Assembly (NCBI GenBank): GCA_024509875.1
Contig: JAMPIV010005806.1
Location: 464,001 to 528,000 of the forward strand
Origin: Oreohelix idahoensis
Taxonomy: Eukaryota; Mollusca; Gastropoda; Stylommatophora; Oreohelicidae
Length of the DNA stretch: 64,000 nt
Direction of reading: 5' to 3'
Shown here: positions 33,183-46,100 of the stretch, one piece after another
Layout of the letters: every line of letters starts with the position of its first letter
Position numbering within the stretch: position 1 is the stretch's first letter
The notes under the pieces: model-generated
Database searches by the model: none
Told to the model about the DNA's origin: nothing
The model's input: only the letters and a program-made list of their open reading frames with translations
Made by a program: the position numbers and the translations under genes

Positions 33183-36100
33183 TTGCTGCGGGACGGACAT
33201 CCGGAGTCTCAGGCTCGTATGACTGACAGTGGTGAAAGCCGAAAGGAAGCCACTGGCATGAAAACGGATGCCTCGACCGCAAAACACGAAACCAGAATTG
33301 GTTTTTGGAACGTCAGAACTATGAATGAGGCAGGAAAGCTGAGACAAATCACAGCAGAGATGGGGAACTACAAAATACATATCCTGGGAATGGGCGAGAG
33401 CAGATGCACAGGTAAGGGGAGAATAAAAACAGCTACGGGGAGGCGGTACTTTGTTCTGGCGGAGGGGGTGGTCAGCACAGCGAAGGTGTGGCTATTGTCC
33501 TGAAGAGGGGAATGGAGGGGTCTTTGCTCGAGTGGAGGCCCATCAACAGCGGGCTGATAGGAGCAGGACTGAGAGGGATGTTTACCAACACCACAATTAT
33601 ACAATGCTATGCACCAACAAACGACAGCGATGGGGAGATCGGGGACGAGTTCTATCAACAGGTACAAAAAGAAATGGAAACTACACCCAGGTACAATCTC
33701 ATTATAGTAATGGGAGACCTAAATGCGACAGTGGGAGCACACAATAATTATGACGAAGGAGTGGTGGGGAGATGCGGCGGTGGAGCAGCGGATGAGAATG
33801 GGGACGGGTTAATGAGCTTCTGCGGTGTTGGCGGCCTGGTCATTGAAGGAACACTTTTTTTCCACCCGCGGAGGTGCACGGGTTGACATGGGAATCGCCA
33901 GACGGACGGGACGGAGGCCGGATGGATCACGTAGTGATCGATGGCGGATGGAGACATGCACTGCAAGACGTGAAAGTAAGAAGAGGCGCAGATGTGGGAG
34001 GTGGTCATCACCTGGTGGTGGCAAGACTGAAGGTGAGGCTCATAGCTGCTGGTGCAGTTGCAGTCAAACAGAAAAGATACAACATCACGAAACTGAAGGA
34101 TTCCCTCACCAGAAAAGCTTTCGTGGTCGACGTAAAGAGAAGATATGAGATTATCAAAAGCCAGGAAAGAACAGAGACCTATGATTCAACACCGTCTCAA
34201 CAGTGTACAAGGGGGCGGGGGTCATGCTTGGGTTTCCGGGAAAGAAAGAGCCAAGACTGGATGGCGCCAGATACGCTAGACACCATAGCGAAGAGAGGGG
34301 AAGTGAGGGGAGAGAAAGCGGAGGATGGGTCTCCCGTGTTAGAGGCAATGTGTAGTGAACAGTACGGTCGGCTGGGCAGGGAAGTTGGACGTCAAACCCG
34401 TGCTAACAAAAGGACATTTCTGGATGACCTTGCAAGACAGGCAGAAGAGGCAGCGCTGAGGGATGAACATAGCGCGGTATACAAAATGTCTAGAATCATC
34501 GGTGGAAAACGGGGTGCAAGCAGTGTTATATTAGTAAGAGATGGGCGCGAAAATCTCATCGCGGCGGTAGAGGGACGAGAAACAAGATGGGCAGAACATT
34601 TCAGAGAAACTCTGAATAAGGAACCACCGGAGACACAGTTGAATGTTCCTGAGGCTAAAAATGATCTAGATGTCAATACAGACATCCCACGAAAAGAAGA
34701 AATCATCACAACAGTCAAATGGTTAAAGAATGGAGGGGCTCCTACTCATGATAACTTAAATGCAGAGCTATTTAAGACAGACCCAGAGCTAGCAGCAGAA
34801 ATATTGGAACCACTATTTGCGCCAGTCCGGAGGGCGGGGCGACACCAACAGAGTGGAGAAAGGGAATGGTTGTAAGGTTGCCCAAGAAGGGAGATCTTGC
34901 GGACTGCAATGGTTGGAGAGGGGTGGCTTTTCTCTCGGTTCCCAGCAAAATACTGGGCAGGATAGTTGTACAGAGAGTCTCAAAGGCGGTGGACCACGGG
35001 CTGAGGAGGGAACAGGCGGGATTTGGAGGGAGCGGAAGATGTGTGGATCGTGTATTTACCCACGGGAACATTGTAGAGCAGTGCTCGGAGTGGCAGGGAC
35101 GGCTGTGCATTGGTTTCGTTGGTTTTGAAAGAGCTTTTGACAGTGTGCATAGGGACAGTTTATGGAGGGTACTGAGGGCTTGTGTGGTTCCGGGCTGAAT
35201 GGTGTCAATCATGGAGAGCCTTTATGCCAGCTTTGCGTGTGGCATTGGGTGGGGCGGCCTGGCCTTTGGGGTGGGAACGGGAGTGCGATGGGGATGCGTC
35301 TTGTCAGCCACTCGGTTTTTAACTGTCATGGACTGGGTGGTGCGCCGGGCAGCAGAGGGAGATCCGGAAGGAGTGGGATGGACTGCATTTTCTACACTGG
35401 AAGGTCTGGGGTGCGCGGATGGCGTTGCGCTGCTGGCACATTTGCGTGGGCGCATCCAGGGAGAAGCGGATGGACTTAGTGGGTATTGCCAGCGGGTGGG
35501 CTTGGGCATCAACCTGGGGAAGACAGGGGTCGTGATGCTCGATGTGGGCAACCCTGGGCCCATGTCACGCCGGTAGGAAATCGGCGGCTGGAACAGACAG
35601 ATGCCTTCACATGCCTGGGGTGCATGGTAACACCAGACGGCGGAGCAAGCAAAGACATCAATAACAGAATAAACAAAGCAAGAACAGCCTTTTTTAATTT
35701 AAACAACATCTGGAAGTCCTCTCAGTACAGCACAGGCACAACATTGGGATTGTGTCGGAGCTATGTGCTTTCTGTGCTTCTCTGTGGCGCGGAGGGCTGG
35801 AGAACTATAGAGAAGGAAATGTCAAAATTGTCCTCTTTTCACACAACATGCCTAAGAAAAATTCTCCGAATCTTTTGGCCAAATACCATCACCAACCGAG
35901 ATCTGCTTGCTCGGAGCAAGCGAGAGGACGTGCGCACCATCGTGGCTGGCGGGCGCTGGAGCTGGGTTGGCCATGTCCTCGGGGGAGACCCCGATGCCAT
36001 CGCGGGGGCGGCTGTGCTATGGACCCCTGGGGGAAAACGAAAGAGAGGCCGACCAAAAACAGCTTAGCGGGGGGCTGTGGAGGCTGAGATGCAAAGAATG

Positions 36101-36210
36101 AACCAGAGTTGGGGCACTGTACGAAGGATGGCCGCCGACCGAGCAAAGTGGAATCAATTTGTTGTTGCCCTACAAGACGCCACCAGGCGTAATGGCCACT
36201 GACTGCTTTG
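33183..36210 (+). pseudogene. CFDP2/RTE-like LINE ORF2, fragmented and G-enriched
   Basis: The reading frame is broken into at least six pieces. Endonuclease: 33183-33503 (RIGFWNVRTMNEAGKL), 33488-33886 (IQCYAPTND, VMGDLNATVG) and the start of 33874-34875 (GGHHLVVARL). RT: end of that frame, 34866-35198 (NGWRGVAFL, AGFGGSGRCVD, FERAFDSVH) and 35199-35576 (GVRWGCVLSA). The catalytic Y/F-A-D-D at 35412-35423 reads C-A-D-G. C-terminus: 35486-36067 (GRWSWVGHVLGG, GKRKRGRPKT), continuing past a TAG to about 36200. Many replacements are of the kind A-to-G changes would cause (K to R, D to G, Y to C, I to V). The element ends in an AGAAGAAAGAAGAAG tail near 36245. Inactive. Confidence 0.85.
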
Positions 36211-36249
36211 ACGGTCGGCAGCTAAGGATCAAAGAAGAAAGAAGAAGAG

Positions 36250-38640
36250 TTGTTAGTAAAGCTTTAGAGCGTGTATTGGTGTTGTTCAGGCCATTATGGT
36301 GCACACAGTATTCTAGAACGTGGTAGGCCACTGTGTTGGCGCCTTCATATTTTGTCATCAACTCACGGGAGTGAGTTGTTTTCGTCCGTCCAGTGAAAGG
36401 TTAGTGTGTGTCGGTCTGTTAGTGTCTTGTTTACAGTCATTCGACCTGACCTCGATTACGGGCTTTGACCTATTTTCTGCGTCCAGTAATGGCTATTTGT
36501 CAGTTGATTTTTTCTGTCTATTGTCGATGAAATATGGTACTGTTCAGTTCCAAGTTCTTTGTTATGGTATCTTGGCAGGTCTAAGTACGAGGGTCAAAGT
36601 AATAGACTAGTGATACAGTGCGCATCAGACGAGTCACTTTGACATATCTCTGAGTCTTTTTGGTGGTTGGCGACAGTGATCCAGGTGGAGCAGCGGAGCT
36701 TGGGGTTTCGGTACCATTTAGTTAGGGCCCAGACGTCATGCGGAGATGTCATATGGGAAATAGCTTGTTCAACCTCGGTATAGGGTGGAAGGAGATGGTG
36801 GTTAGGTGTTTGTAGTTGATAGGAGGTTGATAGAGTGGGTGGTACCTCAAGTCATCGTGTTGAGCTTCTGGTCCTGTCCTTGCTACTCAGGCGTGCCCAA
36901 CCAGGGATGAAGGTCCTTGCTACTCAGACGTGCCCAACCAAGGGTGAAGGTACTTGCTACTCAGACGTGCCCAACCAGGGGTGAAGTCTTTTGTGTTTTG
37001 TGCCCTGCCGACCTACCGGGCGGGTCCAGTAGATGTCACCGTGTAAGCTGCTGTGATCCGGGAAGTGTTAATACTATGTGATTAACTTTTGCTATGAAGA
37101 AAAATATAGAACAGTGCCAAGGAACTTACTCGTGTTTCTTTTCGACGTATAGACGGTTGATAGTAGCTGTGCAGCTGACCTTTGTAGAAGTAGACGTTGC
37201 AGGGTGTATTATGAACAGTGCTGTGTGAGCACCGTAGTGAACAATATATTCATCAAGGAAAGTATTTGACACTCAGACTTGCATAGTAAACTGTTTCCTG
37301 GACTAAGATTCTTGTGGATTTTACGTTGTCCAGTGTGGAGTTTCGTTTGTTCTGTGATCATCATTCATCGTCAGTGCTGAGGATTCTCCATACTCAAGCG
37401 CCGTTGGGGCTTCAGATAAGTTATTGTTTGTCTGCTTGTGTATAATATATTATATTGATATTTTCTTTTGGTTTTCTGTGAATTTAATTTTCTTGTCTTA
37501 CCTTCTATCTGTTATTAGTATCATTTAGCTTAATCTGTATTCTAAAATAGTGCTGATTCTTTACTTACTTCTTGGCTTGTTATTGTTTTCTGTCCTTTTG
37601 CATTGTCTTTTCCTTATTGTATGAGTATGACTTTGTCTGTATGTAGGTATGTTAATTGTTAGTTAAAGCTGATCTTGCTGTGTTTTCTTTGTAGTCAGAA
37701 AATAGTTACATTGTATATTTTGGATACATTATAATATAATTTTACTGATACTTTACTTAGTTTTCTTTCACTGAAGTGAAAATAGTGCTTGGTGGAAGAG
37801 ATAGCTTCCAGCACCTCATTGTTGAGTGTGGTTTTCGTGGAGTCTTTGGTGTTATAGTGTGTTGGTGTGTTCAAGGGAGGAAGGGTGGTGAGCCTAATCC
37901 ATTCTTGGCCTCTCGGTGGAAAAGATTGGATTAGACCGATTCTTTTAGGGTGTGGCTGTGTTTAATTTGTGGTGGAGTCTGGCAGAGGGGATTTCCTGCG
38001 TCTGCCTTCTTAACATTCCAAGCCCTGTTGGTGTTAGCTGTATTTGTGGTGTGTGTATTTATAGTGTCGTGTACATTTAGTAATTCTTTTGTGGTGTTTA
38101 AGTGGTATTTTCTCTTGTCCTATCTTACTATCTTGTAAATACGTTTACAGGTTTCCCTTGTTTTCGTTCGTGCGCAGTCACGCATTGTATATATTAATCT
38201 ACCTCTTCTTTTCTTGGTCTATCATCTTATTCCTCGTGACTGGAATTTTGTTTTTGTAATGTGATGTATGTGTTTATTTTATCTGTGTAGTGCTCATTTT
38301 GCCATTGTAGTTCTTGCATAACAGTGGTTATTGAGATTAGTAGTAAGTGAAGTATTTTCTGAGTATAGCACCAGTGTGGGTGCCAGTAACAGATTTTGAA
38401 GCAATACCTATTGTGAACTAAGTTGATATACTGGTGTCAAGGTATCAGGAAAATGTTATTATACAACTAGTGACTATTGTAAGTTTGTTGAGGATATCAT
38501 AGAGACTAAGTGGTCAGTAAGACCAAATTTTCACAGTGATGAAACAGTAGCCAAGTGGCAAAGTAAAACTTTATACTAGAAGAGGCAAAGATTGATGTTG
38601 TGTACACATTGAGAGGAGAGGTGATATTTACTATTTACTT
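36250..38640. other. no gene recognised; 38-bp minisatellite
   Basis: Three copies of a unit of about 38 bases containing CTTGCTACTCAGACGTGCCC occupy 36876-36988. The region may contain the 5' LTR and leader of the Gypsy element that starts near 38.9 kb, but I find no match to the putative 3' LTR at 42382 onward. Confidence 0.4.
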
Positions 38641-38643
38641 ACA

Positions 38644-38647
<4 letters not shown>

Positions 38648-38730
<83 letters not shown>
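38648..38730. repeat. (TA)n-(GA)n compound microsatellite
   Basis: About 26 TA units pass directly into about 15 GA units. Confidence 0.95.
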
Positions 38731-38735
<5 letters not shown>

Positions 38736-38879
38736 GAGAAGTGATATCAAGAGTTACTATTATTTCTGCATATTTTGTAACCAAAGAGTTTTCTGGTGAG
38801 ATAAGAGAAATATATACGACTGAATAGTGGTATAGAAATTTATAGCAAGAGATAAGAGTGAGTAATCTGAGTGTACACC

Positions 38880-40203
38880 ATGGACCTACAGGCTTTCGTT
38901 TAGATTGGTAAAGAATGTGGGTACACCCGGAAAGAACTCATGTATTTTGCTGAAGCAAAATTTTACACAGCGGAGAATAAAAAAGCTTTGAAATAGAAGG
39001 AAGAGAAAGAGAGGATTGAGAAACAGAATGCTCTAAGAGATGCTCGAGCTGAAGAGCTAGAGATAAAAAGAAAAGAATTTGAATTACAGGAAAGGAAGAT
39101 GAAAGAATATAAAGAGTTACAAGAAAGGAATATGAAAGAAGAAAGTGAGTGGAAACAGAGAGAATTCGAGTTACAAAAAGGAAGATGAAAGAAGATAAAG
39201 AATTACAAGAAAAGATGATGAGAGAAGATATAGAATTAGAGTTGGAGAAGGAGAGAATGAGTATAGCTCTGGAAGAGAAGATAATGGATAAGGAAATACA
39301 ATTGAAGAAATTAGAAGTGGGTGCGAGTGGTCAGAACTCAACTTCTGGTGGGGCTCATCGTCCTTTTAGGCTGCGTCTACCAAATTTCACTGATACAATT
39401 GATAGTTTAGATTTCTTCCTTGAAAGATTTGAGGCCGAATGTGTGGCCTATAAGGCTGACATGGATCAGTGGCCATCTTTTTTATCGACACTGCTAGTGG
39501 GGCCCGCGATGGAGACTTTTTATAGCCTCCCTTTAGAGGAAAGGGCTGATTACGACAAAGTGAAGGAGAGATTGCTCCGGAAGTTCCATCTGACTGCTGA
39601 CGGCTACCGGACGCGTTTTAAAAACGCGATGCCTAGTGCAAAGATTTGTCCTCGTGTTCCAGTGAGTTGGTGGCGTTTTTCCAGGAACTTCAACCAAAGG
39701 ACATTGAGTCCATGGCCCTATTGGGGCACCATTATGTCCTGACCTATCCGGGCAAACCTATTCAGAAGTCGGGTCTGTCAGACGCGTTAGTTGCCGCGGT
39801 CGGCAAAGTTCAGCGCCAACCATGGCAACGCCGAGTAGGTAGTGCCGACAGGTCCATGAGGTTAAAATTTGATAGGTCATCCCGCCCATATCAATCAGGT
39901 AGAGACAGTTACAGAAACTTTAGACCACAGCGACATTTTCAGCCAAGATGGTATACTAGATAATCCGGTAGCGATAGTGATGGGGAGTATTTCCAAGGAC
40001 GGAAACAGGTTCGTTTCCAAGACTCGCAAGATAAGGGCAAATCATTTTATAAAGGAAAGAGGTTAAAACATAGAAGCGGATCGTCAGATGGTCGTGGTTC
40101 GGACTCCGATACGCATTCTTCACCGAACCATAGTCCGAACCAGGAGAATAAAGAGATTATTTGCCAATTATGTTGGGCCAAAGGTCATATAGCCAGGTGG
40201 TGT
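38880..40203 (+). pseudogene. Gypsy gag, coiled-coil type, broken
   Basis: ATG 38880 starts MDLQAFV and meets two in-frame TAG codons. The frame then continues as a long charged coiled coil with repeats such as KRKEFELQERKMKE. A shift near 39180 moves it to frame 39149-39742. There the Gag core (RLPNFTDTIDSLDFFLERFE, then LLRKFHLTADGYRTRFK) is clear and closely parallels the intact Gag at 50.2 kb. Another shift near 39640 leads into 39646-39963, with a basic Arg/Gln-rich tail. A true CCHC knuckle (CQLC-x4-H-x4-C) lies at about 40162-40203 and is in frame with the downstream protease ORF. Confidence 0.8.
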
Positions 40204-41034
40204 AAGGCTGAGTCGGAGAAGGCTAATGTGGCATGTGTGCTAGATACAATCAATAGTGAGGACTGTGCTGGGTGTTGCCCTCTGTTCCACGCGAACGAGA
40301 GGGTAGTGCTTCAATGCGGGCATGCGGCACCATGTCTGTCAGCAGTCCATAAGACTGGCAAGGTGATTCTCCATAAAGACAAGGTGGAGAATAGACCAGT
40401 CCGGGTGTTGAGGGACACCGGTTGCACCACAATTGGGGTGCGTCGATTGTGCATCGACGACTCCTGCCTTACAGGCAAAACGGTAAAGTGCACCACGTTC
40501 GGGAGCAAATTGGAGTCTTACCCCCAAGCATGTATCAATGTGGACACTCCGTTCATAACAGGTAGAGTGAACGCGTTCGTTCTCTATGATCCAATTGCCG
40601 ATTTTATCGTCGGCAATGTACGCGGAGTGCATAAGGCCGTGGGTGTGGGTAGAGCAGAGGCTCCGCAACACCAAAGATCCAAGACGGATGATTTGGTGGT
40701 CGACGTGGCACCACCTGACAAGAAGGTACATCGCAGACGTGTTTCGCAGCAAGGACAAAATGACATGAGAACAAGCAGTAGGAACTTATACGTGGGTTCG
40801 AAAGCTAGTGATCGCACAGTTTGGATGCGTAACGTTCCTCTGAGTGCTAGCTGGCGCACACTCAGAAGAGTGTTTGATGAGGTAGCGCCGGTTCGATTTG
40901 TAGAGGTAGTGTCATTGCGCGACAACACCAAAGTTGCTAGAATGACGTTCGCGAGTAGGTGGGGTGCGCGTGATGCAGTTAGGCAGAAACATATGTCGTT
41001 GTTTCAGAACCATCTGCTAATAGTCCAGAAATAG
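40204..41034 (+). CDS. Gypsy protease with C-terminal RRM-like domain
   Basis: An open frame continues from the zinc knuckle to TAG at 41032-41034. A CxxC...CGH motif (residues 13-32 counted from codon 40228) comes first. An aspartic protease follows, with catalytic LRDTGCTTIGVR (Asp about 63) and a C-terminal lobe FIVGNVRGV. This resembles the protease of the 50 kb element. After a basic linker, residues about 197-268 have the pattern of an RNA recognition motif: TVWMRNVP as RNP2, a helix WRTLRRVFDEV, strand VRFVEVV, ARMTFASR as RNP1, helix GARDAVRQ and strand HLLIVQ. In the 50 kb relative, integrase occupies this place. The RRM-like part may be a captured host segment. Its fold is my inference from pattern. 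Confidence 0.6.
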   Translation, partial: KAESEKANVACVLDTINSEDCAGCCPLFHANERVVLQCGHAAPCLSAVHKTGKVILHKDKVENRPVRVLRDTGCTTIGVRRLCIDDSCLTGKTVKCTTFGSKLESYPQACINVDTPFITGRVNAFVLYDPIADFIVGNVRGVHKAVGVGRAEAPQHQRSKTDDLVVDVAPPDKKVHRRRVSQQGQNDMRTSSRNLYVGSKASDRTVWMRNVPLSASWRTLRRVFDEVAPVRFVEVVSLRDNTKVARMTFASRWGARDAVRQKHMSLFQNHLLIVQK

Positions 41035-41244
41035 CTAGGGTTAGATTTCGGGTTCGTGTTTGGTAAGGTGTTTCGGTTGACGCGAACCGAACCTGAGTTG
41101 CTCTGACCCACGCCCCCAGTTCGATGTTGATATGAATATGTGTATTTTGTAGACTTGTACAGGTTGTGAAATGCATTACAATGCATAGTTATGCTGTATT
41201 ATTCTATGTCGTGCTTTGTATTAATGTGGCATGATGCCATACAG

Positions 41245-41432
41245 GCACACTGTAGGCAGGTGCACTGTGGGCAGGCATGCTGTAGGCAGGGGCGCTGTAG
41301 GCAGGCACGCTGTAGGCAGGTGCGCTGTGGACAGGCATGCTGTATGCAGGTGCACTGTAGGCAGGCACACTGCAGGCAGGTGCGCTGTGGGCAGGCATAC
41401 TGTAGACAGGTGCACTTTAGGCAGGCCTGGCG
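41245..41432. repeat. 15-bp minisatellite, about 12 copies
   Basis: Variants of GCAGGTGCACTGTAG are repeated. Because the unit is a multiple of three and lacks stops, several frames on both strands stay open and give pentapeptide repeats such as CRQVH. I do not regard these as genes. Confidence 0.9.
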
Positions 41433-41539
41433 TGCATTTATCAGAGACCTATGGAATATGATGGTCTTGTAAGATTTAAGGGTCGTGTTGATACTTTACT
41501 ATGCCTTGTTTTGTAATTTATATGTCATGCTTTACAATA

Positions 41540-41818
41540 TACGTCTATCAAAAGTTGTTGCCAGCAGAAACTAGATACTCTACAATTGAGAGGGAGTGCC
41601 TTGCGATTGTCTGGGCGATGTCTAAGTTGGTACGATATATGTTGGGGGCACATTTTTTCCTCCAAACAGATCACAAACCAATTCTATTTTTACAGTCGGT
41701 TAAATCCACCAGTGCTAAATTGACACGCTGGGCATTATTGCTGCAGCAATTCAACTTTGCTATTTTACCAATTCATGGTGTATATAATGTGGTAGAAGAT
41801 GTCTTGTCCAGGTTGTGA
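41540..41818 (+). pseudogene. Gypsy RNase H remnant
   Basis: Residues KLLPAETRYSTIEREC, then LAIVWAM, then FLQTDHKPI and EDVLSRL match the C-terminal RNase H domain of Gypsy pol (Glu in REC, Asp in TDHK, Asp in DVLSR). The RT and the start of RNase H are missing, apparently replaced by the minisatellite. TGA follows DVLSRL directly and no integrase comes after it. Confidence 0.8.
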
Positions 41819-42359
41819 AGACTGTGGGACAATTATAGTCTGTGGGACAGGTACTTCTGAAAAGAGTATGTATTAGAATATATGTAAGGAATGTATTATG
41901 ACTATTAGAATTGGTATTTCATGATGATGTATTATGGTATACAACATATTTAGTATGCTGCCATAAAGGCAATATCTATGAAGTTGTACTCAATGTGTAG
42001 ATATACCATATTATCTTTTACCTACAGCTATATTGTGAGAAGAGGATTGTTGATACGATGACTTGTTGTTTGATTGGTGACAATTAGTTACGTATATAGA
42101 TTTGGTGTAACATGCATTGGGTTTAGACTACTCCAGGATTAGTCAGTCGTTGTTATTTTTCACGACTGCCAGTACCTAGTGTGGATTAGTACATGTTCCT
42201 TGTATTTAGTCTAGTGAGTGAGAAGGCACGGATGACAATAGTATTGGACAACTCTGGCATTATTTAGCTAAATGAGGAGGTGCTATTTCGGCATTTTGTT
42301 CGCCCTTACTCCAGGGGGGCGTGTCTCCTCCGGTGGAAGAAAACTTCGTTTTCTTTCTT

Positions 42360-42381
42360 AAAAAAGGGGGGGGGGGGTGGA
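42360..42381 (+). promoter_or_regulatory. polypurine tract with LTR start
   Basis: Six A, twelve G and TGGA precede TGTCACAGTA at 42382, a typical PPT to LTR junction. It lies about 540 bases after the RNase H stop, the expected position for an element with no downstream integrase. Confidence 0.55.
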
Positions 42382-42700
42382 TGTCACAGTAGAGATGCTC
42401 GCAGAGATATATTTAGTTGGTTAAGCTGTAGAGCGGCAACAGCGTAGAATAAAAAAAACCGTTTGGCGAGTTGGGCCAAAACGGAAGACGATATGAAACT
42501 TTTGGCGCAAAACATTCTACGAGATGTCAGCCGTCCTGTTCGGACGTCTGTTCCCTTTGTCAGCGGTTTTGCTGGGATTACATGAATGCCACTCTTGTTC
42601 ATTGCATGCCGATTGTTTCAGGGGTTGTGATGAATTTACCGTGATACAACGTTAAAATATCTCCAATTATAAAGAGAACATTGTAGGGATAAAAATAATG
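42382..42700 (+). repeat. putative 3' LTR start of the 39-42 kb Gypsy element
   Basis: Begins TGTCACAG right after the polypurine tract. Its far end and its 5' partner were not found, so the length shown is nominal. Confidence 0.35.
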
Positions 42701-45108
42701 CGTAAGATACTAGGAGACATGCTCGCCTATGCCCGCATTTCCTAAAGCCATTCAAACGAATTAGTTAGACGTGCAGACGAAACGGTACCCTTGTAGACGG
42801 GAGGATAACGGAGATATAAAAAAGGAAAAATATGACTGAACACGTGTTTGAACCTAATGGGCAAAAAGACGCAAGTTGTAGTTTAAGATAAAAGAAAAAA
42901 AAATTACGCCACTAGTTGACACAATGTAAGGAAATGGACAGAAAAGACCTTAGCCCTTATTCGAAACAGTCATTTCTTGGACATTTTACGATACTTGGTT
43001 GTTTTATTTGAATTCAGCGGCAAACGCCGTGGAGAACGTTCAACAACAAATTTCAAAAACTAACCTTGAGAAAAAATATGTTTTTCTTAATAATAAAGTT
43101 ATGAATATAAAACCTAGCTAGTTTGATAGCCCATCTTAAGCAGAGAAATAATATACTTTCATTTATACAGACGGACAGATAACATGGAAGATATTGACGA
43201 AAGACTGTATTGTTCACATCAGACTGGCGGACAGTATTGTTGTGCACACTTTCACTAAAGCCTCAAAATTGCGTCCTTGAGACACGGAAATGCTAAAATC
43301 TAGCTGTAATGAACGAGAGGGGGAAGGTTGGAGAATTGTGGCTAAAAATAACTTAGGAGGCAGATTTGTGTAGGGGTTTGCGTGTAGTTGGTCCAAGAAA
43401 CAAGTGTGTTTTTGTGAAAAACCAAGTAGAGACAGACGGACCAACAGACAATAATACATACTTGACTGAGATCTGACTGAAATTTGAGTGATTGATACTG
43501 CCATATCATATAAAATGATTACGACAAGTAAGTGCTCGCTCTAGGTCCCCAGCCCAAGTTCAGGGTCTAGAGACAAACAAAATATATGGACGCCTAACTA
43601 AGACTATGGAAGGCGGATCTATTATTGAGATCAGTGGGAACATATTACCTATCTTATTGAAGAAAAGAGGAAACTATTGAACATATCTCAGATGCAATGC
43701 AGTCTTGGGGAACTGGTACTATATGAAAACAACTGGGTAAGATGTGCTACGTTGGTCAGAGAGATCTGACCCATTCTGTGTAATGTTGATGTGTTGTGCT
43801 GTGTGTAAGAGTGGTGCAGTGGATAGAGTACTGACACATGGCACAAATTTTGTTTCAGAATTGTGAGTTTCTGTTGTGGCACTAAAGGTAGTGTCACATA
43901 CTTAAGCAAGAATACACAAGCAGATGTGTGTGCCGCCTAACATTTGTGTCGGTGCAGCCTAGCATTGTATTCCAGCTACAGAGAGGAGTGGGCCACAGGA
44001 AGCCAGTATCAGATCTTCACAGACATGATGAGTGAATACGTGGCCTGCTGAAGATTCACCAGTGTTCACCAGTATTTAAAACCACCACCAATATTTCCCC
44101 ATCAAATATATACTGAATTCTTGGGAAATATAACATTAAACTACAGTCTATAAGTCAATGGACAAAGCTTGTGGTAGTCACAGAGTGGGAGTGATGACAT
44201 CACCCCCAACAGCACATCCAGTAATAGTTCTCCCAGAGACAATAGAGATATTATTAATATTAACCAGTCTTATCAAATACCTATGTACACAAATTCCATT
44301 TTATTATGCCATATATTTATGCATTCCATTTATAACTCCATAACATTTCATATGTTCTGACAAAAATAAAACATTGGTTCAGAACTAATAAATTTAGAGA
44401 AATATGTTAAAATCAAAACTAAAACAGTCTGAGTTAGTTCAGTGTGTTATAGATTTTATTAATATTATTAGACTTATTAATTACCTGTGTGTGTTTGTAT
44501 ATTCTATTACTACACATTACATTTCATTACCCTAGACTTTTTAACGTAGCTAACATTTCATGATAGTAGGATAGTCTGTTTGAGGTCGTAGTGGTAGTAC
44601 GAAGGGCCTTCTGTAATTCACATAAACTTTTATCTCAGGAGCCTTCACAACTGACCTCATACAGTACCCTAGGTAACATAACAACCATACAATACCATCA
44701 AAACCACTACAGGTGTTCAGGATTATTGATAGATTACTAGAATGGCGATGTGATTTCTAGTGGTTCTTTCCTGGATATTATTTACGGTAGAATCTTGCAA
44801 TTATGTATTGACTTGTTTCAGTATTGAACTTCGCCTGTGAGCGATAGTCAGGGGGTAGTCGCTGGTTAGATTATGTCGGTGACTGTTGTGCTATTATGTT
44901 GAGCTGGTGATTTTGGCAAGCAGTTCGGCATTTTCATTACATTGTGTATTGCATTTCATGTGTATTGTTAGCCGTGTGTGGCGCATATGTGTGCACAGTA
45001 CTCATTAAAGGGATATTACCTAATGTAGGTGTTATTGGATTTCTCATGTCAGCTACTGTGTACTGTGCTCGTACCTTTGAGACAGCGAGCTAAGAGTTTA
45101 GTGTGCGT
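42701..45108. other. no gene recognised; possible SINE head at about 43806
   Basis: No coding signal. At 43806-43870, GTAAGAGTGGTGCAGTGG resembles a tRNA A box, and TTTCAGAATTG about 40 bases on is a poor B box, so a decayed tRNA-derived SINE is possible. Confidence 0.3.
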
Positions 45109-45192
45109 GTGCTTTAAAATCCATAGTACCAGTAGGGGGTCTCTTCACACAACACAAGTAGCCTGGTGTGCTATGTGTGTGTGCTGTGTAGC

Positions 45193-45261
<69 letters not shown>
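45109..45261. repeat. copy of the 32.7 kb repeat plus (TA)n
   Basis: TTTAAAATCCATAGTACCAG opens a match of about 90 bases to 32730-32826. It then passes from a TG-rich segment into about 32 TA units (45196-45261). Confidence 0.75.
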
Positions 45262-45263
<2 letters not shown>

Positions 45264-45828
45264 TTATGGCAACTTAGCAGATAGTGCTGTAGGGTAGCGA
45301 GGTGTTAGAGACTTCAGTATACTGAGTGTATGCTTCGAGAGGTGTGATAACAACTTCCCTTCCCCGCTGCCTTTGCCTTTCCTAACTTAAGAGCAAAGAA
45401 AAGTACGCATTTACAGCTGCGTAGTCTGGAAAACTATAACCATTCTGCCAATCGAACGATGCACTTTGAACGATATCTTGACGAAGAACCTACCGGTACA
45501 AAAATGTGCACGTACCTTGTACTTGCGGTCTGATTTTCCAAATCAGCTAAATTGCTTTTACCGATTGTATGTCTCAAATCAAACAACCGAATATATCAGT
45601 AAATATGCCATGACCTCTTCTCAAGCATACATTAATCATAATATCACATGACAATTTCTAACCACTAATGTCACCAACAGCTTCTACTTACCATTGACAG
45701 TAAAAGTATCGTTTTCTTGGGTGAATAACCAGAGTTGCAGAACATCGGGGTTAGGTCCTAACTCTTCAATGTCTGTCTGTACATGTTTATTAAACGTGTT
45801 AATATCTGATGAGGTGCTCGCCACGTGA

Positions 45829-45829
45829 C

Positions 45830-45928
<99 letters not shown>

Positions 45929-46017
45929 CGTCCGTCCGTCTGTCTGTCTGTCTGTCTGTCTGACTTTCTGTCTGTCTATCCATATATCCATATATCCATC
46001 CATCCATCCATCCGTTC

Positions 46018-46100
<83 letters not shown>

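Noticed and set aside
41191..41472. Cys-rich pentapeptide-repeat frame resembling a small secreted protein
   Set aside because: All repeats follow from a 15-base minisatellite; several frames on both strands are open alike.
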